From Congzhengia minquanensis (GTDB lineage: Bacteria; Bacillota; Clostridia; UBA1381; UBA9506), in NCBI RefSeq assembly GCF_014384785.1, contig NZ_JACRSU010000002.1, positions 504,283 to 568,282 of the forward strand: DNA of 64,000 nucleotides, written 5' to 3'. Numbering within the stretch: position 1 is the first letter of the stretch; each line of letters starts with the position of its first letter. Below the pieces are notes generated by a model, which saw only the letters and a list, made by a program, of their open reading frames with translations, was not told where the DNA came from and did no database searches. The translations under genes and the position numbers were made by a program. Positions 8,047 through 16,471 of the stretch are shown in pieces.

Positions 8047-9170
8047 AGTAATATGCGTAAAAATTAATACATTGAATTGCTGGAAAATCGTAAAGGTCTA
8101 TCAACTACAACATAAGGATGAAATAATAGCCTAAGTGTGAATGTGGCGAAAGCAGAAAAAATGATAGACATGTAAATATGGTCAAATCCTAAGTTTACGA
8201 AAGTTAAAGTAGTAAATAAACAAAGAAAGGAGGAATTCATGAGAAGAAAGCTAAACAAATATAGATTTATTGATGATTATGTTGTCGGAATATGTGCTGA
8301 CGGTACTGAGTTTAAAATTGACAAGGACGATTATGCACGAGTGTCTTGTTATACATGGAGATATAGAAGGGGACAAATTGAGGGTTGTATAAACAGAAAA
8401 AATGTTCAGTTGTCAAGATTTATCTTAAATATCCCACAAAATAATAAGAAAGTATATTTGAGAGAGCCTTTAGATTTTAGGAAACAAAATCTCTTTTACG
8501 GCAATAGATATACATTTTATGAGAACTATTGCGCAGTTGAATGTTTCGATGGAACACAATTTATGATTGATTTAGATGATTATAACATTGTTTCTTGTTA
8601 CACATGGCATTGTAATAATGGATATATCGTAGGCAAGGTAAATAAAAAAGAAATTAAAATTCATCGTTTTTTGCTAAATGCTCAAGAAGGTCAAGAAATT
8701 GACCATATTAATCGCAATCCTCTTGATAATAAACGAGATAATTTAAGAATAATTAGCAGGTCTGGGAATTGTGTTAATCGAGGCAAATGTTCTAATAATA
8801 CTAGCGGAAGAACAGGAGTTTATAGGGTGTCGGGATATGATAGGTATGCGGCGCAACTCAATGTTGATGGAAAACGAATATATCTCGGGTCATACGATAC
8901 ATATGAGGACGCTTGTAGAATAAGAGAACTCGCAGAGCAAAAATATTGCAAAGATTATTTATTACTTTAACAATATAAAATCGAAAATCAGCAGCCAAGC
9001 TCTAAATAGGAGAAGGTTCAACGACTATGTGCTCTAAAATCGCAGAGACAGTGGTGTACGCCCAATCATTAAGTTGAGGGCGAAGATATAGTCTATTCTT
9101 GTGTGAAAATACAAGGCTTGACGGTTACGTCAACTATCAAATGTAGCGTATTTGATATAATATAAAAGTG
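8047..9170 (+). ncRNA. Group I intron 2 with HNH gene
   Basis: About 1.12 kb. Core elements flank the HNH ORF: GAATTGCTGGAAAATCGTAAAG upstream (about 8073), then downstream TCAGCAGCCAAGCTC, GGTTCAACGACTATG (R) and GCGAAGATATAGTC (S); GACTAT of R pairs with ATAGTC of S to form P7. The same core recurs in the IStron at 59892. The ORF sits in a peripheral loop, as is usual. Confidence 0.85.
8239..8970 (+). CDS. HNH homing endonuclease of intron 2
   Basis: 243 residues with AAAGGAGG ahead of the ATG. The HNH motif is EIDHINRNPLDNKRDNLRII (about residues 153-172) and the C-terminal half SNNTSGRTGVYRVSGYDRYA...YLGSYDTYEDACRIREL resembles an AP2-like DNA-binding domain. The N-terminal region holds two similar modules: DGTEFKIDKDDYARVSCYTW and DGTQFMIDLDDYNIVSCYTW, about 95 residues apart, evidence of internal duplication. 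Such enzymes cut intron-less alleles and spread the intron. Confidence 0.9.
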   Translation: MRRKLNKYRFIDDYVVGICADGTEFKIDKDDYARVSCYTWRYRRGQIEGCINRKNVQLSRFILNIPQNNKKVYLREPLDFRKQNLFYGNRYTFYENYCAVECFDGTQFMIDLDDYNIVSCYTWHCNNGYIVGKVNKKEIKIHRFLLNAQEGQEIDHINRNPLDNKRDNLRIISRSGNCVNRGKCSNNTSGRTGVYRVSGYDRYAAQLNVDGKRIYLGSYDTYEDACRIRELAEQKYCKDYLLL

Positions 9171-9877
9171 ATAAGGCAAAGAAAGAGTTTGACATAAATA
9201 ACTTGAAAGAATTGGACAAGTTGCGAAAGAAATATAGGGACGAGTTAAGCGATGAGTATAATAAAAAGAAAATGCCACATTTCTTCGCTCATATATCCCG
9301 TCAGAAGGGCTATTATAATCCTCAAAGAAAGAATTACTGTAAATATCAGACATCTATGGATTATCTACAAACTGTAATAAATGGCTTCAGGATAAAGAAC
9401 CCATATAAAAAGACATGGCTGCCGTTCGTGGCTATTTTGGATAACGGCAAATATCATAGTCCAAATGTTAATCAAAAGCAAATAAATAAGATTTACAGTC
9501 TTATAAAAAGGTTTATTTCTGACCGCAAATCGTTATATGCGTCTGATAAGCCCAAAGAAGAAAAGCAGAACGAGGCTAATATGTTATATGATACGCTCAA
9601 GTCTGATATAGACGGAGAGACTATCGGTTTTTCAACTATGTTTCAGTTATTATGTTCTCTTGAGAATAAAGATAACACACAGATAAAAAATATTCTGTTG
9701 CAGATATTGTGGGCTTGCGGAAATAACAGTTACAGCGATTGTATTATACAATCAATAGATGAAATTGAGCAATTAGAAGAGGGTGGAAACGACTTAAAAT
9801 TATTCAATATTGGCTATAAAATTACAAAAAAACGGCTTGATTCAACCGAAAAGGTCGATTTTCACCCCTACAGTTAG
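9171..9877 (+). CDS. RNA polymerase, exon 3
   Basis: In frame with exon 2 if splicing joins T8046 to A9171: ...SLGVYKAKKEFDINNLKELDKLRKK... It continues through MPHFFAHISRQKGYYNPQRK, a glycine-poor helical C-terminal part rich in Lys, to TAG at 9877. There is no ribosome-binding site before the first possible start (TTG 9203), which supports its being an exon rather than a separate gene. Confidence 0.65.
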
Positions 9878-9906
9878 GAAGTTTTTTAAGTTACTATGGA
9901 GGGAGA

Positions 9907-9943
9907 GGGTAGTTTTATACTTATTATCCTAATAAAACTACCC
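9907..9943 (+). terminator. Stable hairpin after the polymerase gene
   Basis: Perfect 12-bp stem GGGTAGTTTTAT / ATAAAACTACCC with a 13-nt loop, 30 nt past the polymerase stop. No T-run follows, so it may be a processing or stability element rather than a strict terminator. Confidence 0.5.
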
Positions 9944-9974
9944 TACTTCCAGCCGTGAATGGAGATGATATTCT

Positions 9975-10295
9975 ATAAAAAACAAGGTACAGTATACTCA
10001 AAAAGATATTGTAAACGAATTATGTAAAGAAACAGGATATTCAAAATATGAAATTGAGAGAGTTTTAGAGGCTCTGGAATTTATCGTACAAGACAAACTT
10101 GGCGATAAAGATAATATAGTGGAAATCAAACCCTTTTCGGGATTGAGATTGTGTTCAGATGTTATATCCTCAAAGGATTATCATTCTAATTTGCGTTCAT
10201 CGGGGTATATAGACCCTGAATACATAATACAGCTTTCCGCAGGGTTTACGGAACATTTTAAGAGAAAACTGCGGAAACTGCACAAAATGGTATAA
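9975..10295 (+). CDS. HU-like DNA-binding protein with ATA start
   Basis: 106 residues. The frame begins IKNKVQYTQKDIVNELCKET and continues IERVLEALEFIVQDKLGDKD, VEIKPFSGLRLCS and GYIDPEYIIQLSAGFTEHF, i.e. the helix-helix-strand order of HU/IHF proteins, with VEIKPFSGLRL in place of the usual FGxF strand. No ATG, GTG or TTG is available: a stop lies just upstream, and the first canonical codon is about 45 codons in. GGAGATGAT precedes ATA at normal distance. The stop overlaps a promoter for the structured RNA. Confidence 0.55.
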   Translation: MKNKVQYTQKDIVNELCKETGYSKYEIERVLEALEFIVQDKLGDKDNIVEIKPFSGLRLCSDVISSKDYHSNLRSSGYIDPEYIIQLSAGFTEHFKRKLRKLHKMV

Positions 10296-10296
10296 T
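10288..10296 (+). promoter_or_regulatory. Extended -10 promoter of the large structured RNA
   Basis: TGGTATAAT is an extended -10 (TGnTATAAT) with no good -35. The predicted start, about 10303, falls right at the base of the 25-bp closing helix, which supports its use. Confidence 0.6.
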
Positions 10297-10302
10297 TCAA
10301 TA

Positions 10303-10905
10303 AATAAATATACAAGAATACTCTTTCTTATGGCGATGAATACCTCGGTGCAGAACGGCCAGTCACCGTGCCGAGATTGTACGTACAGCGAGATATTATA
10401 TGATGGGATACTTTCACATGGTATCTTCTGAAACATAGTGATATGTTTTGGATAGGTGGGAACCACCAAAGCTAAGTATAAGTGCAAAAAAATATTGCCG
10501 TAAAAAGTTACTGCCAGATTGCCAACATAATAGACGCTGCTGTGCAGAATAATCTTGATGCCTATATGGGTGGAACCATGTAGGATTGTAGAGAAAATCC
10601 ACTAAGTTGGTTGTGTCGTTGAATTGCAGAAATGCAGGTATAAAATCTGTTCAGTGTACAAGTAGCCCAAATCGACATTGAAACTATATTTTACTAATAG
10701 ATTAAAAAAATAATAAGTTCTGAATGACGGGTGAAAGTTCAAAGTAACCAATCTTTGCTACAATTATTGCTTATGCAAACGACAAAGAAGTATTAGGGTA
10801 GCTCCCTTATGCTCAGCTTTGTTGAGTAGTGGCTGAATATTATGACGATATTTTGATGTAAGGCGAAGGCCTATTTTGTTGCCATAATAAAGAGTATTCT
10901 TGTAT
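10303..10905 (+). ncRNA. Large structured non-coding RNA (ROOL/GOLLD-like candidate)
   Basis: Roughly 600 nt without ORF. The ends (10310-10334 and 10881-10905) are complementary over 25 bp with one mismatch, so the whole molecule closes on itself. Inside there are strong local stems such as CTCGG...CCGAG (about 10350-10376) and GGTGG-GAA-CCACC (10455-10467). It has its own extended -10 promoter and a downstream terminator. Size, closure by a terminal helix and phage location match the ROOL (about 580 nt) and GOLLD classes of ornate phage RNAs, known to assemble into multimers. Class membership could not be verified by alignment. Confidence 0.6.
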
Positions 10906-10957
10906 TATTTTTATGTCTCATTAGTATTTTTTCTTATTTTTATATATTTTTTCTTCT

Positions 10958-11013
10958 GTTTGGTATGCTGGGTAAGATTCTTTTTTGTTCAGCGTACCAA
11001 ACTTCTTTTTTTA
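10958..11013 (+). terminator. Rho-independent terminator after the structured RNA
   Basis: GTTTGGTATGCTG (10958-10970) pairs with CAGCGTACCAAAC (10990-11002, one G-U) and is followed by TTCTTTTTTT. A U-rich linker of about 50 nt separates it from the closing helix. The stretch 11014-11179 shows nothing further. Confidence 0.8.
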
Positions 11014-11179
11014 TTCATTTATAGCAGAATAGTGTAAAAGAAGCACATAAGGCTCATTACCTTTTAGTCAAGATGCAAGTTCTTGTTCTGCAACCAAATG
11101 TGATATTTTCTGGCGCATTTTCACACTAAAGAAAAGCGAATGCCTTTTGGCATAATTTTTTCAAGAAAGAGTGATATAA

Positions 11180-11353
11180 ACGAAAGAAATTTCTAAATAT
11201 GAAGCTATGATGCTTAAAAAGAAGGGGTATAAATTTCACAAGCAGATTTTCAAAACTTATTCTAGGCATCCAAAATATTATTGTATCGAAACTCCAAATG
11301 TGTTAAACGATTTAACCAAATCTGGAGAACTCCCCGTATGTCACAAGCATTAG
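11180..11353 (+). CDS. Small hypothetical protein, apparent ACG start
   Basis: 57 residues: KEISKYEAMMLKKKGYKFHK... to LPVCHKH. The frame is closed by TAA directly before ACG; AAAGAGTG lies 7 nt before ACG. The first ATG is nine codons in and has no ribosome site. The basic, Tyr/His-rich peptide (KQIFKTYSRHPKYYCIE) could bind nucleic acid, but no family is recognised. Next gene follows within 25 nt. Confidence 0.5.
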   Translation, partial: TKEISKYEAMMLKKKGYKFHKQIFKTYSRHPKYYCIETPNVLNDLTKSGELPVCHKH

Positions 11354-11375
11354 GTAAGGAAAGGATTGATAAAAG

Positions 11376-11594
11376 ATAGCTAAAGAACTTACTTATAGAA
11401 AATCCACATGCGTTGCATTAAAAGCTATTGGAATGATTGATGTTGAACATGGTGTTATTACAATTGAAGGTAAAGATTTAAAAATATGTGATCTTTTAAA
11501 AGATTTCACTGGTTTAGACGTTGAATTATCATGTAAGGTTAAAACTGACGAAGATTTAGTGATTGACAGCCGCAATATAAACGATAATGAATAA
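11376..11594 (+). CDS. Small hypothetical phage protein, ATA start
   Basis: 72 residues: AKELTYRKSTCVALKAIGMID then VITIEGKDLKICDLLKDFTG and VELSCKVKTDEDL. A mixed alpha/beta plan seen in many small conserved phage proteins of Firmicutes, of unknown role. ATA at 11376 follows AAAGGATTGATAAAAG; two stops sit immediately upstream in frame, and the first ATG is at codon 21, inside the conserved-looking part. It overlaps the start of the next gene. Confidence 0.6.
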   Translation: MAKELTYRKSTCVALKAIGMIDVEHGVITIEGKDLKICDLLKDFTGLDVELSCKVKTDEDLVIDSRNINDNE

Positions 11595-12816
11595 GGCGGT
11601 GAGTAATATTATTGATGTACATAGATTAGAAAACGAAAACGAAGAAAGTTTCATTTGGAGGTTGGGACAAGCAAAAGATTCTGGTCTGTTAGATATTGAT
11701 TGGAATGGTGTTGCAGATTTAATAAATAGAGAATTTAGAGAAGATGAATCTCAATATCGGACGGAAGCAGCTTACAGAAAATGTTATCAACAGGCAAAAA
11801 GATTTTTTGAAGCTGGTGTATTTAATGAATTGAGTGAAGATAAATATTTTAACGAATTGCAAATTCAGAAGCAGTCTCTTGAAAAAGAAAAGGTGAAAAC
11901 AAGAGATGAACGCAATGAATTAAAACGCATTCTTCGTGAAGAAGCTCGTAAGGAAAGTTACAAAGAACAGATTCTACGAAGTATTTCTGAATATCAGACT
12001 ACTCCTCTATCCTATGATGAATCTAAACAGTTTACTGGCATTTTAAAGACGGATAATGATATTATATGCACGTTTTTTGATGTTCATACCGGATTAGAAG
12101 TTGATAATTATTTCAATACTTTTAACGAAAATGTGCTTCGCAGTAGAATAAATCGGTATCTTGATAAAATTTTGGAAGTTCAGTTAAGACATAGTTCTGA
12201 AAATATAAACATCATACTCTCGGAACTTGTGAGTGGAGTTATCCACTTAGCTTTGAGGATTGAAAACAACCAAAATTTAATTGAACAGTTCTTGACCATT
12301 ACTGATTACATATCACAATTTTTATCAGAATTAAGTTATCATTTTGAAAATGTAAACGTATTTGTTTGTCCTGGAAACCACTCAAGGTTACATGAAAAGA
12401 AAGAAAATAATATGAGAGGCGAGAATATGGATTTACTCGCTATTCCATATTTACAAGCAAAATTACAGAATTTTAGAAATGTAAAATTCCACGAAAATAC
12501 AATTGACTCTTCTATTGCTATATTTAGTGTACGAGGACAGAAAATTTTCAGTGTACATGGTGACAAAGATGAATTAAATACCATAGTTCAGAAGTTAACT
12601 ATGTATGTTGGTATGAAACCAGACATCATTTACACCGGCCATCGTCACACTAATGCAATGATGACTTCATATGATACAAAGGTAATTCAAGCAGGATGTT
12701 TTTCAGGTGGAGCTGATGAATACTGTATGGATAAGAGATTGAGAAATCGCCCAGAGCAGATTATATCTGTCATTACTGACAATGGCTTGGATTGTATTTA
12801 TGATGTTAAGTTATAA
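11587..12816 (+). CDS. Metallophosphoesterase
   Basis: 409 residues. The first ~170 are helical and charged (coiled coil about 100-135). The C-terminal half carries calcineurin-like phosphoesterase motifs: FDVHTGL, an Asn/Glu middle, VFVCPGNHSRLHE (GNH motif, about 258-270), SVHGDKDE, and YTGHRHTNAMM (GHxH). These ligate two metals and hydrolyse phosphodiesters. Phage members lie near packaging or replication genes and are often SbcD-like. The ATG lies within the previous gene and lacks a ribosome site; a start at ATT about 11605-11608, preceded by AAGGCGGTGAG, is an alternative. Confidence 0.8.
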   Translation: MNKAVSNIIDVHRLENENEESFIWRLGQAKDSGLLDIDWNGVADLINREFREDESQYRTEAAYRKCYQQAKRFFEAGVFNELSEDKYFNELQIQKQSLEKEKVKTRDERNELKRILREEARKESYKEQILRSISEYQTTPLSYDESKQFTGILKTDNDIICTFFDVHTGLEVDNYFNTFNENVLRSRINRYLDKILEVQLRHSSENINIILSELVSGVIHLALRIENNQNLIEQFLTITDYISQFLSELSYHFENVNVFVCPGNHSRLHEKKENNMRGENMDLLAIPYLQAKLQNFRNVKFHENTIDSSIAIFSVRGQKIFSVHGDKDELNTIVQKLTMYVGMKPDIIYTGHRHTNAMMTSYDTKVIQAGCFSGGADEYCMDKRLRNRPEQIISVITDNGLDCIYDVKL

Positions 12817-12896
12817 TAAAATAGAGGTAAATTATATGAATATAACATGAAATTAAACTAAATATAAATTTAGGAGAATAGAAGGAGGGACAAGGT

Positions 12897-13124
12897 TTGC
12901 CTGGAATATGTACGCGTTGTGGAGATAGTCCTAATGTTGGACTAATGGAATTTTGTTGCGATGAATTGTCAGAGGTAAATTGTGCTCCCACAATGACAAA
13001 AAGGGGAACTGGTTCATTTGCAAAATACAAGGAGTTCGCCCCTATGGGAAGCACATTAATTTGTCGTAACGAAGGTGATATTAAAGTATATATGCTGTTT
13101 TCATCTGGATGGCAGGAACTATAA
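12897..13124 (+). CDS. Small cysteine-rich virion-like protein
   Basis: 75 residues, TTG start after GAAGGAGGG. Begins MPGICTRCGDSPNVGLMEFCCDE and ends STLICRNEGDIKVYMLFSSGWQEL. The C-terminal strand pattern (LICRNEGDIKVYM..SGWQEL) is that of short beta proteins that precede fibres in Firmicute phages. Two Cys pairs could bind metal. It heads the fibre operon 12897-16386. Confidence 0.55.
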   Translation: MPGICTRCGDSPNVGLMEFCCDELSEVNCAPTMTKRGTGSFAKYKEFAPMGSTLICRNEGDIKVYMLFSSGWQEL

Positions 13125-13139
13125 ATAAGGAGGGTGAGA

Positions 13140-13751
13140 ATTAATTATATTATGGATATGACGCTTTATGCTCTTCTTATGAAAAAGATAAAAGAAATAA
13201 ATGATATTGTAAGCACTATACCAAATCCATTGGTTTACCGTGGAAGTATTGCAAATATAGATGAATTACCGGCTTCTCCAAAAGTTGGAGATATGTATAA
13301 CATAGAAACAAAATCAATATATGGTGAACCGGGGATGAATGTCGCATGGAATGGTGATAATTGGGATACCCTCGGTGCAGCAATAGATATGAGCAATTTT
13401 TATACTAAAACTGAAAGTGATGTAAAGTTTGGTTATCATGCACCTGAGATATTGGATGCAACCGGCGACACAATTAGTTGGGATGTTTCTACATCAGATA
13501 ATGCTTCTGTTACTTTGACAGGAACAAAAGTAATTACAATTACAAATGGACAAGAAGGTAAAGTAATTTCGATTTCTTGTTATGGTGGAACTTTAGATTT
13601 TTCAGATACTACACAATATAACAAATCTACTGTTTTAAGTTATTTACAGCCTATAGTGGAGTATGAACATATTACATACACTCTTATTTATAATAATGGC
13701 AAATGGGATGTAACTGCTTGTATATTTGCGGGAGGTTCAGCAAATGTTTAG
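13140..13751 (+). CDS. Fibre-associated protein
   Basis: About 203 residues. N-terminal helix (TLYALLMKKIKEINDIVSTIP), then a fibre-type segment VYRGSIANIDELPASPKVGDMYNI...GMNVAWNGDNWDTLG that resembles FRGNYTSGLYLPKNPEIGAVYNI in the fibre at 63114, then a beta-rich C-terminus. AAGGAGG lies 6 nt before ATT 13140; GTG at 13134 is part of the ribosome site and ATG 13152 is 18 nt away, so ATT looks like the start. The end overlaps the next gene. Probably a head or tail fibre accessory. Confidence 0.6.
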   Translation: MNYIMDMTLYALLMKKIKEINDIVSTIPNPLVYRGSIANIDELPASPKVGDMYNIETKSIYGEPGMNVAWNGDNWDTLGAAIDMSNFYTKTESDVKFGYHAPEILDATGDTISWDVSTSDNASVTLTGTKVITITNGQEGKVISISCYGGTLDFSDTTQYNKSTVLSYLQPIVEYEHITYTLIYNNGKWDVTACIFAGGSANV

Positions 13752-16386
13752 AAAGCAATTTCAATTTGTTGACACACTGCCGACATATACTGAAAGAAAT
13801 TCTGCAATAAGAAATTTACATATGGCAGATACAATTAACGGGGAAGTTGATTTTCTTAAAATTACAGGTGATAGCTGGCAGTTAAAGCAAAAACAGGGTA
13901 ATAACTTATTAGATATGAGTGTGTTGACTAATGAGAATGGGAATATTAATTCTAAATTTTCAATAGCATCAAACATTAACAAGATTAATGTTGTGGAAGG
14001 AAAAAAATACCTTTTAATTACAAACGGTGTTAATAATAGCTCTAATTCTTACTCTTCAATATATTTTGGTGAAGATGATTTAAGTTATCCTAATGAAAGT
14101 ACATATGTACTCGGTACTGGTATGTCATATAAAGCATTTGAAATGTCAACGGGAAAACGAAGTATTTTAACAGCAACTAAAACGTGTACTTTAACAAAAA
14201 TTATTGTGCATGGAGAAGAAGATGTTATAGATGCTTATACTGTAAGTGAGTTTGGCCTATTTGAATATAATGACGAAGCTATAGATAGTATTGCATATGA
14301 GCCTTTTCAGCCTACTATGCCATCGTCAGAACTCCCATCGGAAATTTATAATGTAAACGGCAAACTGATTAGTAGCAGTTTTGTTAATCTTCCAGTGCTT
14401 CGTTCTATTCGTGATAATGATGGAAATATTGTGGAACAAGACACGTTGTATGTTGATAGATTGGCTGAAAGAGCTTGGATAAAAAGAAATATACAGGAAA
14501 TTGAGCTTGATGGGGTAACGTTAGGATATTGTTTAAATAATGTTCAGAAATATCTAAATGATGTTATAATGTTTGATTGTTATACAATGGATGTATATAG
14601 TGCCAAAAATGGTGCGCCAGTAATAAGTAATTATTTTAATTATGAGTATGAAGGATGGGTAAGCAATAATGAATGTATCTTTTGGCACGGCAGTTTAAAT
14701 AGTCACTTTTATATTTCATTATTGAAAACATTATTAACTAAATACGGATACGATGGCGAAACTGATGCATCAGCTCTTGATGCTGGAAACGCTTGGTTAC
14801 AAGACATGTACGACAAAGAAAATCCGGTTAAAGTAATGTTTGTGCGACAAACACCAGTAACAGAATTGCTTGATTACTCAGACTATATACTTAAAACATC
14901 TCAGTATGAAACGAGCTTTTATTTTGATGACATTGAAGAACATTTGCAGCCAAATATCAGTGTTGAAACCAAAGTACTAGTAAATAGAAATAATACAAAA
15001 TTGTATGGAGTTCGATTTGATGGTGCGTTAAATAGCGGGGATACTGTACATCGTTTATATGATGCTGCGGGTTTAGTCGCAAACGTTGGGACGGATACTG
15101 AAACTGCTATAAACGATTTTGATAATATATATCCTTGGAGTGAAAGAAAACGCTGTTGCGGATATTTTAACGAATATGGAAATTTTGTCGTTAATGCTTA
15201 TGAAGGTGAACGTGATTATGTAACAGACGGAAGTAATGGTGAAGTTTGGGTTGAAACACCGTTATTCTATTACAAACATATATACGGAGATGATGATAGT
15301 GAAGAAATTGTTATTTCAGCGCACCCAATAAGTGGTTTTGAACCCTCCCCTATACATATAAGCGAAGATGGCACATTATTACAAAAGGCATATACAGCGG
15401 CTTACCCTATGGGCATCGTTGATGGTTTGCCAACTTCAAGAAGCGGGGTTTATACCCCTGTTATGTCATTGAATAATGGTATGACAAACGCGCGTTTAAT
15501 GGGTGAACGATACACTACTACTACAATGGCTGAACAATACACAAAATGCCTTCTTATGTGGGTAGAATTTGCAACGCGGGATATTCAAACAAAAATGAAT
15601 GGGTGTTCTTCTCTTTCGTATAGTGCGAGTCATACCGCAGTTGTTGCAGAAGACACGGCAAACCGCATTATTATTTCAAACGTAAATGCTGCGGCGTATG
15701 TTGTCGGACAGGGAATTGCAATCGGTACATCGCTCGGAAGTACAAACGTCGCAAATAATAGAACGGTTACCGCGATAGATGTTTACGACGACAGCAACAG
15801 TGCAATTACATTCGACGGCGACCCCGTAAATATAGCGGTTGGAAATGTCGTATTTGCGATTGCGTGGAAAACAGGAAGTTGTGACGGCGTTTTATCTTCT
15901 TCCGGTTCGTATATATCAAATACAAGCGGAAAATATACTTGTATTTATCGCGGCGAAGAAACACCGTTTGGAAATGCTTATGAATGGATTTCCGACGTTC
16001 TTTTCAAAAGAGAGGGCAGCGGAACAACCGAAGACCCGTACACATACGATATTTACTTCTTGCCTGACGCTACCAAATACAGCAGCGGCAACATAACGGA
16101 CGATTATGTAAACGCGAATTTTCAATTACCAACGGCCGACGGGTATGTTAAAAAGTTTGGGTATGATGAACGCTTCCCGTTCCTTCGTATTCCTTCGGAA
16201 ATTGGCGCTTCGACATCGACGTATTATGCTGATTATTACTATTATCCACGTGGCGCGCTTTGCGCGGCGCATGTCGGCGGCTATTGGTACGATGGGGTTG
16301 CTTGCGGGCCGTGTTATTGGTTTTGCAACTATGCGCCTTCTTATGCGCATGTCACTCGCCGCGCGCGTCTTTCATATCATCGTTAA
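13744..16386 (+). CDS. Large fibre protein with C-type-lectin-like variable C-terminus
   Basis: 880 residues; ATG with GGGAGG 7 nt upstream, inside the end of the previous gene. The N-terminal two thirds is a beta-rich fibre. The last ~150 residues follow the formylglycine-enzyme/C-type-lectin fold used by diversity-generating retroelement targets: TPFGNAYEWISDV, then YYADYYYYPRGALCAAHVGG, YWYDGVACGPCYWFCN and a terminal RARLSYHR. From about 15600 the gene becomes richer in G+C, with codons GCG, CGC, TGC unlike the upstream AT-rich part. This suggests acquisition or mutagenic diversification of the tip. No reverse transcriptase or template repeat was found in the window. Confidence 0.75.
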   Translation: MFRKQFQFVDTLPTYTERNSAIRNLHMADTINGEVDFLKITGDSWQLKQKQGNNLLDMSVLTNENGNINSKFSIASNINKINVVEGKKYLLITNGVNNSSNSYSSIYFGEDDLSYPNESTYVLGTGMSYKAFEMSTGKRSILTATKTCTLTKIIVHGEEDVIDAYTVSEFGLFEYNDEAIDSIAYEPFQPTMPSSELPSEIYNVNGKLISSSFVNLPVLRSIRDNDGNIVEQDTLYVDRLAERAWIKRNIQEIELDGVTLGYCLNNVQKYLNDVIMFDCYTMDVYSAKNGAPVISNYFNYEYEGWVSNNECIFWHGSLNSHFYISLLKTLLTKYGYDGETDASALDAGNAWLQDMYDKENPVKVMFVRQTPVTELLDYSDYILKTSQYETSFYFDDIEEHLQPNISVETKVLVNRNNTKLYGVRFDGALNSGDTVHRLYDAAGLVANVGTDTETAINDFDNIYPWSERKRCCGYFNEYGNFVVNAYEGERDYVTDGSNGEVWVETPLFYYKHIYGDDDSEEIVISAHPISGFEPSPIHISEDGTLLQKAYTAAYPMGIVDGLPTSRSGVYTPVMSLNNGMTNARLMGERYTTTTMAEQYTKCLLMWVEFATRDIQTKMNGCSSLSYSASHTAVVAEDTANRIIISNVNAAAYVVGQGIAIGTSLGSTNVANNRTVTAIDVYDDSNSAITFDGDPVNIAVGNVVFAIAWKTGSCDGVLSSSGSYISNTSGKYTCIYRGEETPFGNAYEWISDVLFKREGSGTTEDPYTYDIYFLPDATKYSSGNITDDYVNANFQLPTADGYVKKFGYDERFPFLRIPSEIGASTSTYYADYYYYPRGALCAAHVGGYWYDGVACGPCYWFCNYAPSYAHVTRRARLSYHR
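16222..16386 (+). other. Candidate variable region of a diversity-generating retroelement
   Basis: The last ~55 codons have the hallmark scaffold (GGYWYDG..CGP.YW...Y.....A...RARLSYHR) in which fixed Gly/Trp/Pro positions alternate with surface positions. The exchangeable positions here read Tyr, Cys, Ala, Arg, His, as expected if adenines of an AAC/AAT-rich template were replaced. A hairpin lies just downstream (16409-16437), where such loci often have one. Confidence 0.55.
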
Positions 16387-16408
16387 ATTAACTTAATTAT
16401 TGGACTAT

Positions 16409-16443
16409 AAAGACACTGCTATTTCCTAGTGGTGTCTTTTTTT
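16409..16443 (+). terminator. Terminator after the fibre gene
   Basis: AAAGACACT pairs with AGTGGTGTCTTT (one bulge/G-U), followed by TTTTTTTG. It ends the fibre transcription unit before the packaging operon. Confidence 0.75.
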
Positions 16444-16471
16444 GTATTAAAACAAAGGAGGTGGCATTTCT

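Noticed and set aside
15839..16396. Alternative-frame ORFs in the fibre tip
   Set aside because: They arise from the unusual G+C-rich codon use of the fibre end; the main frame carries the lectin-like motifs.
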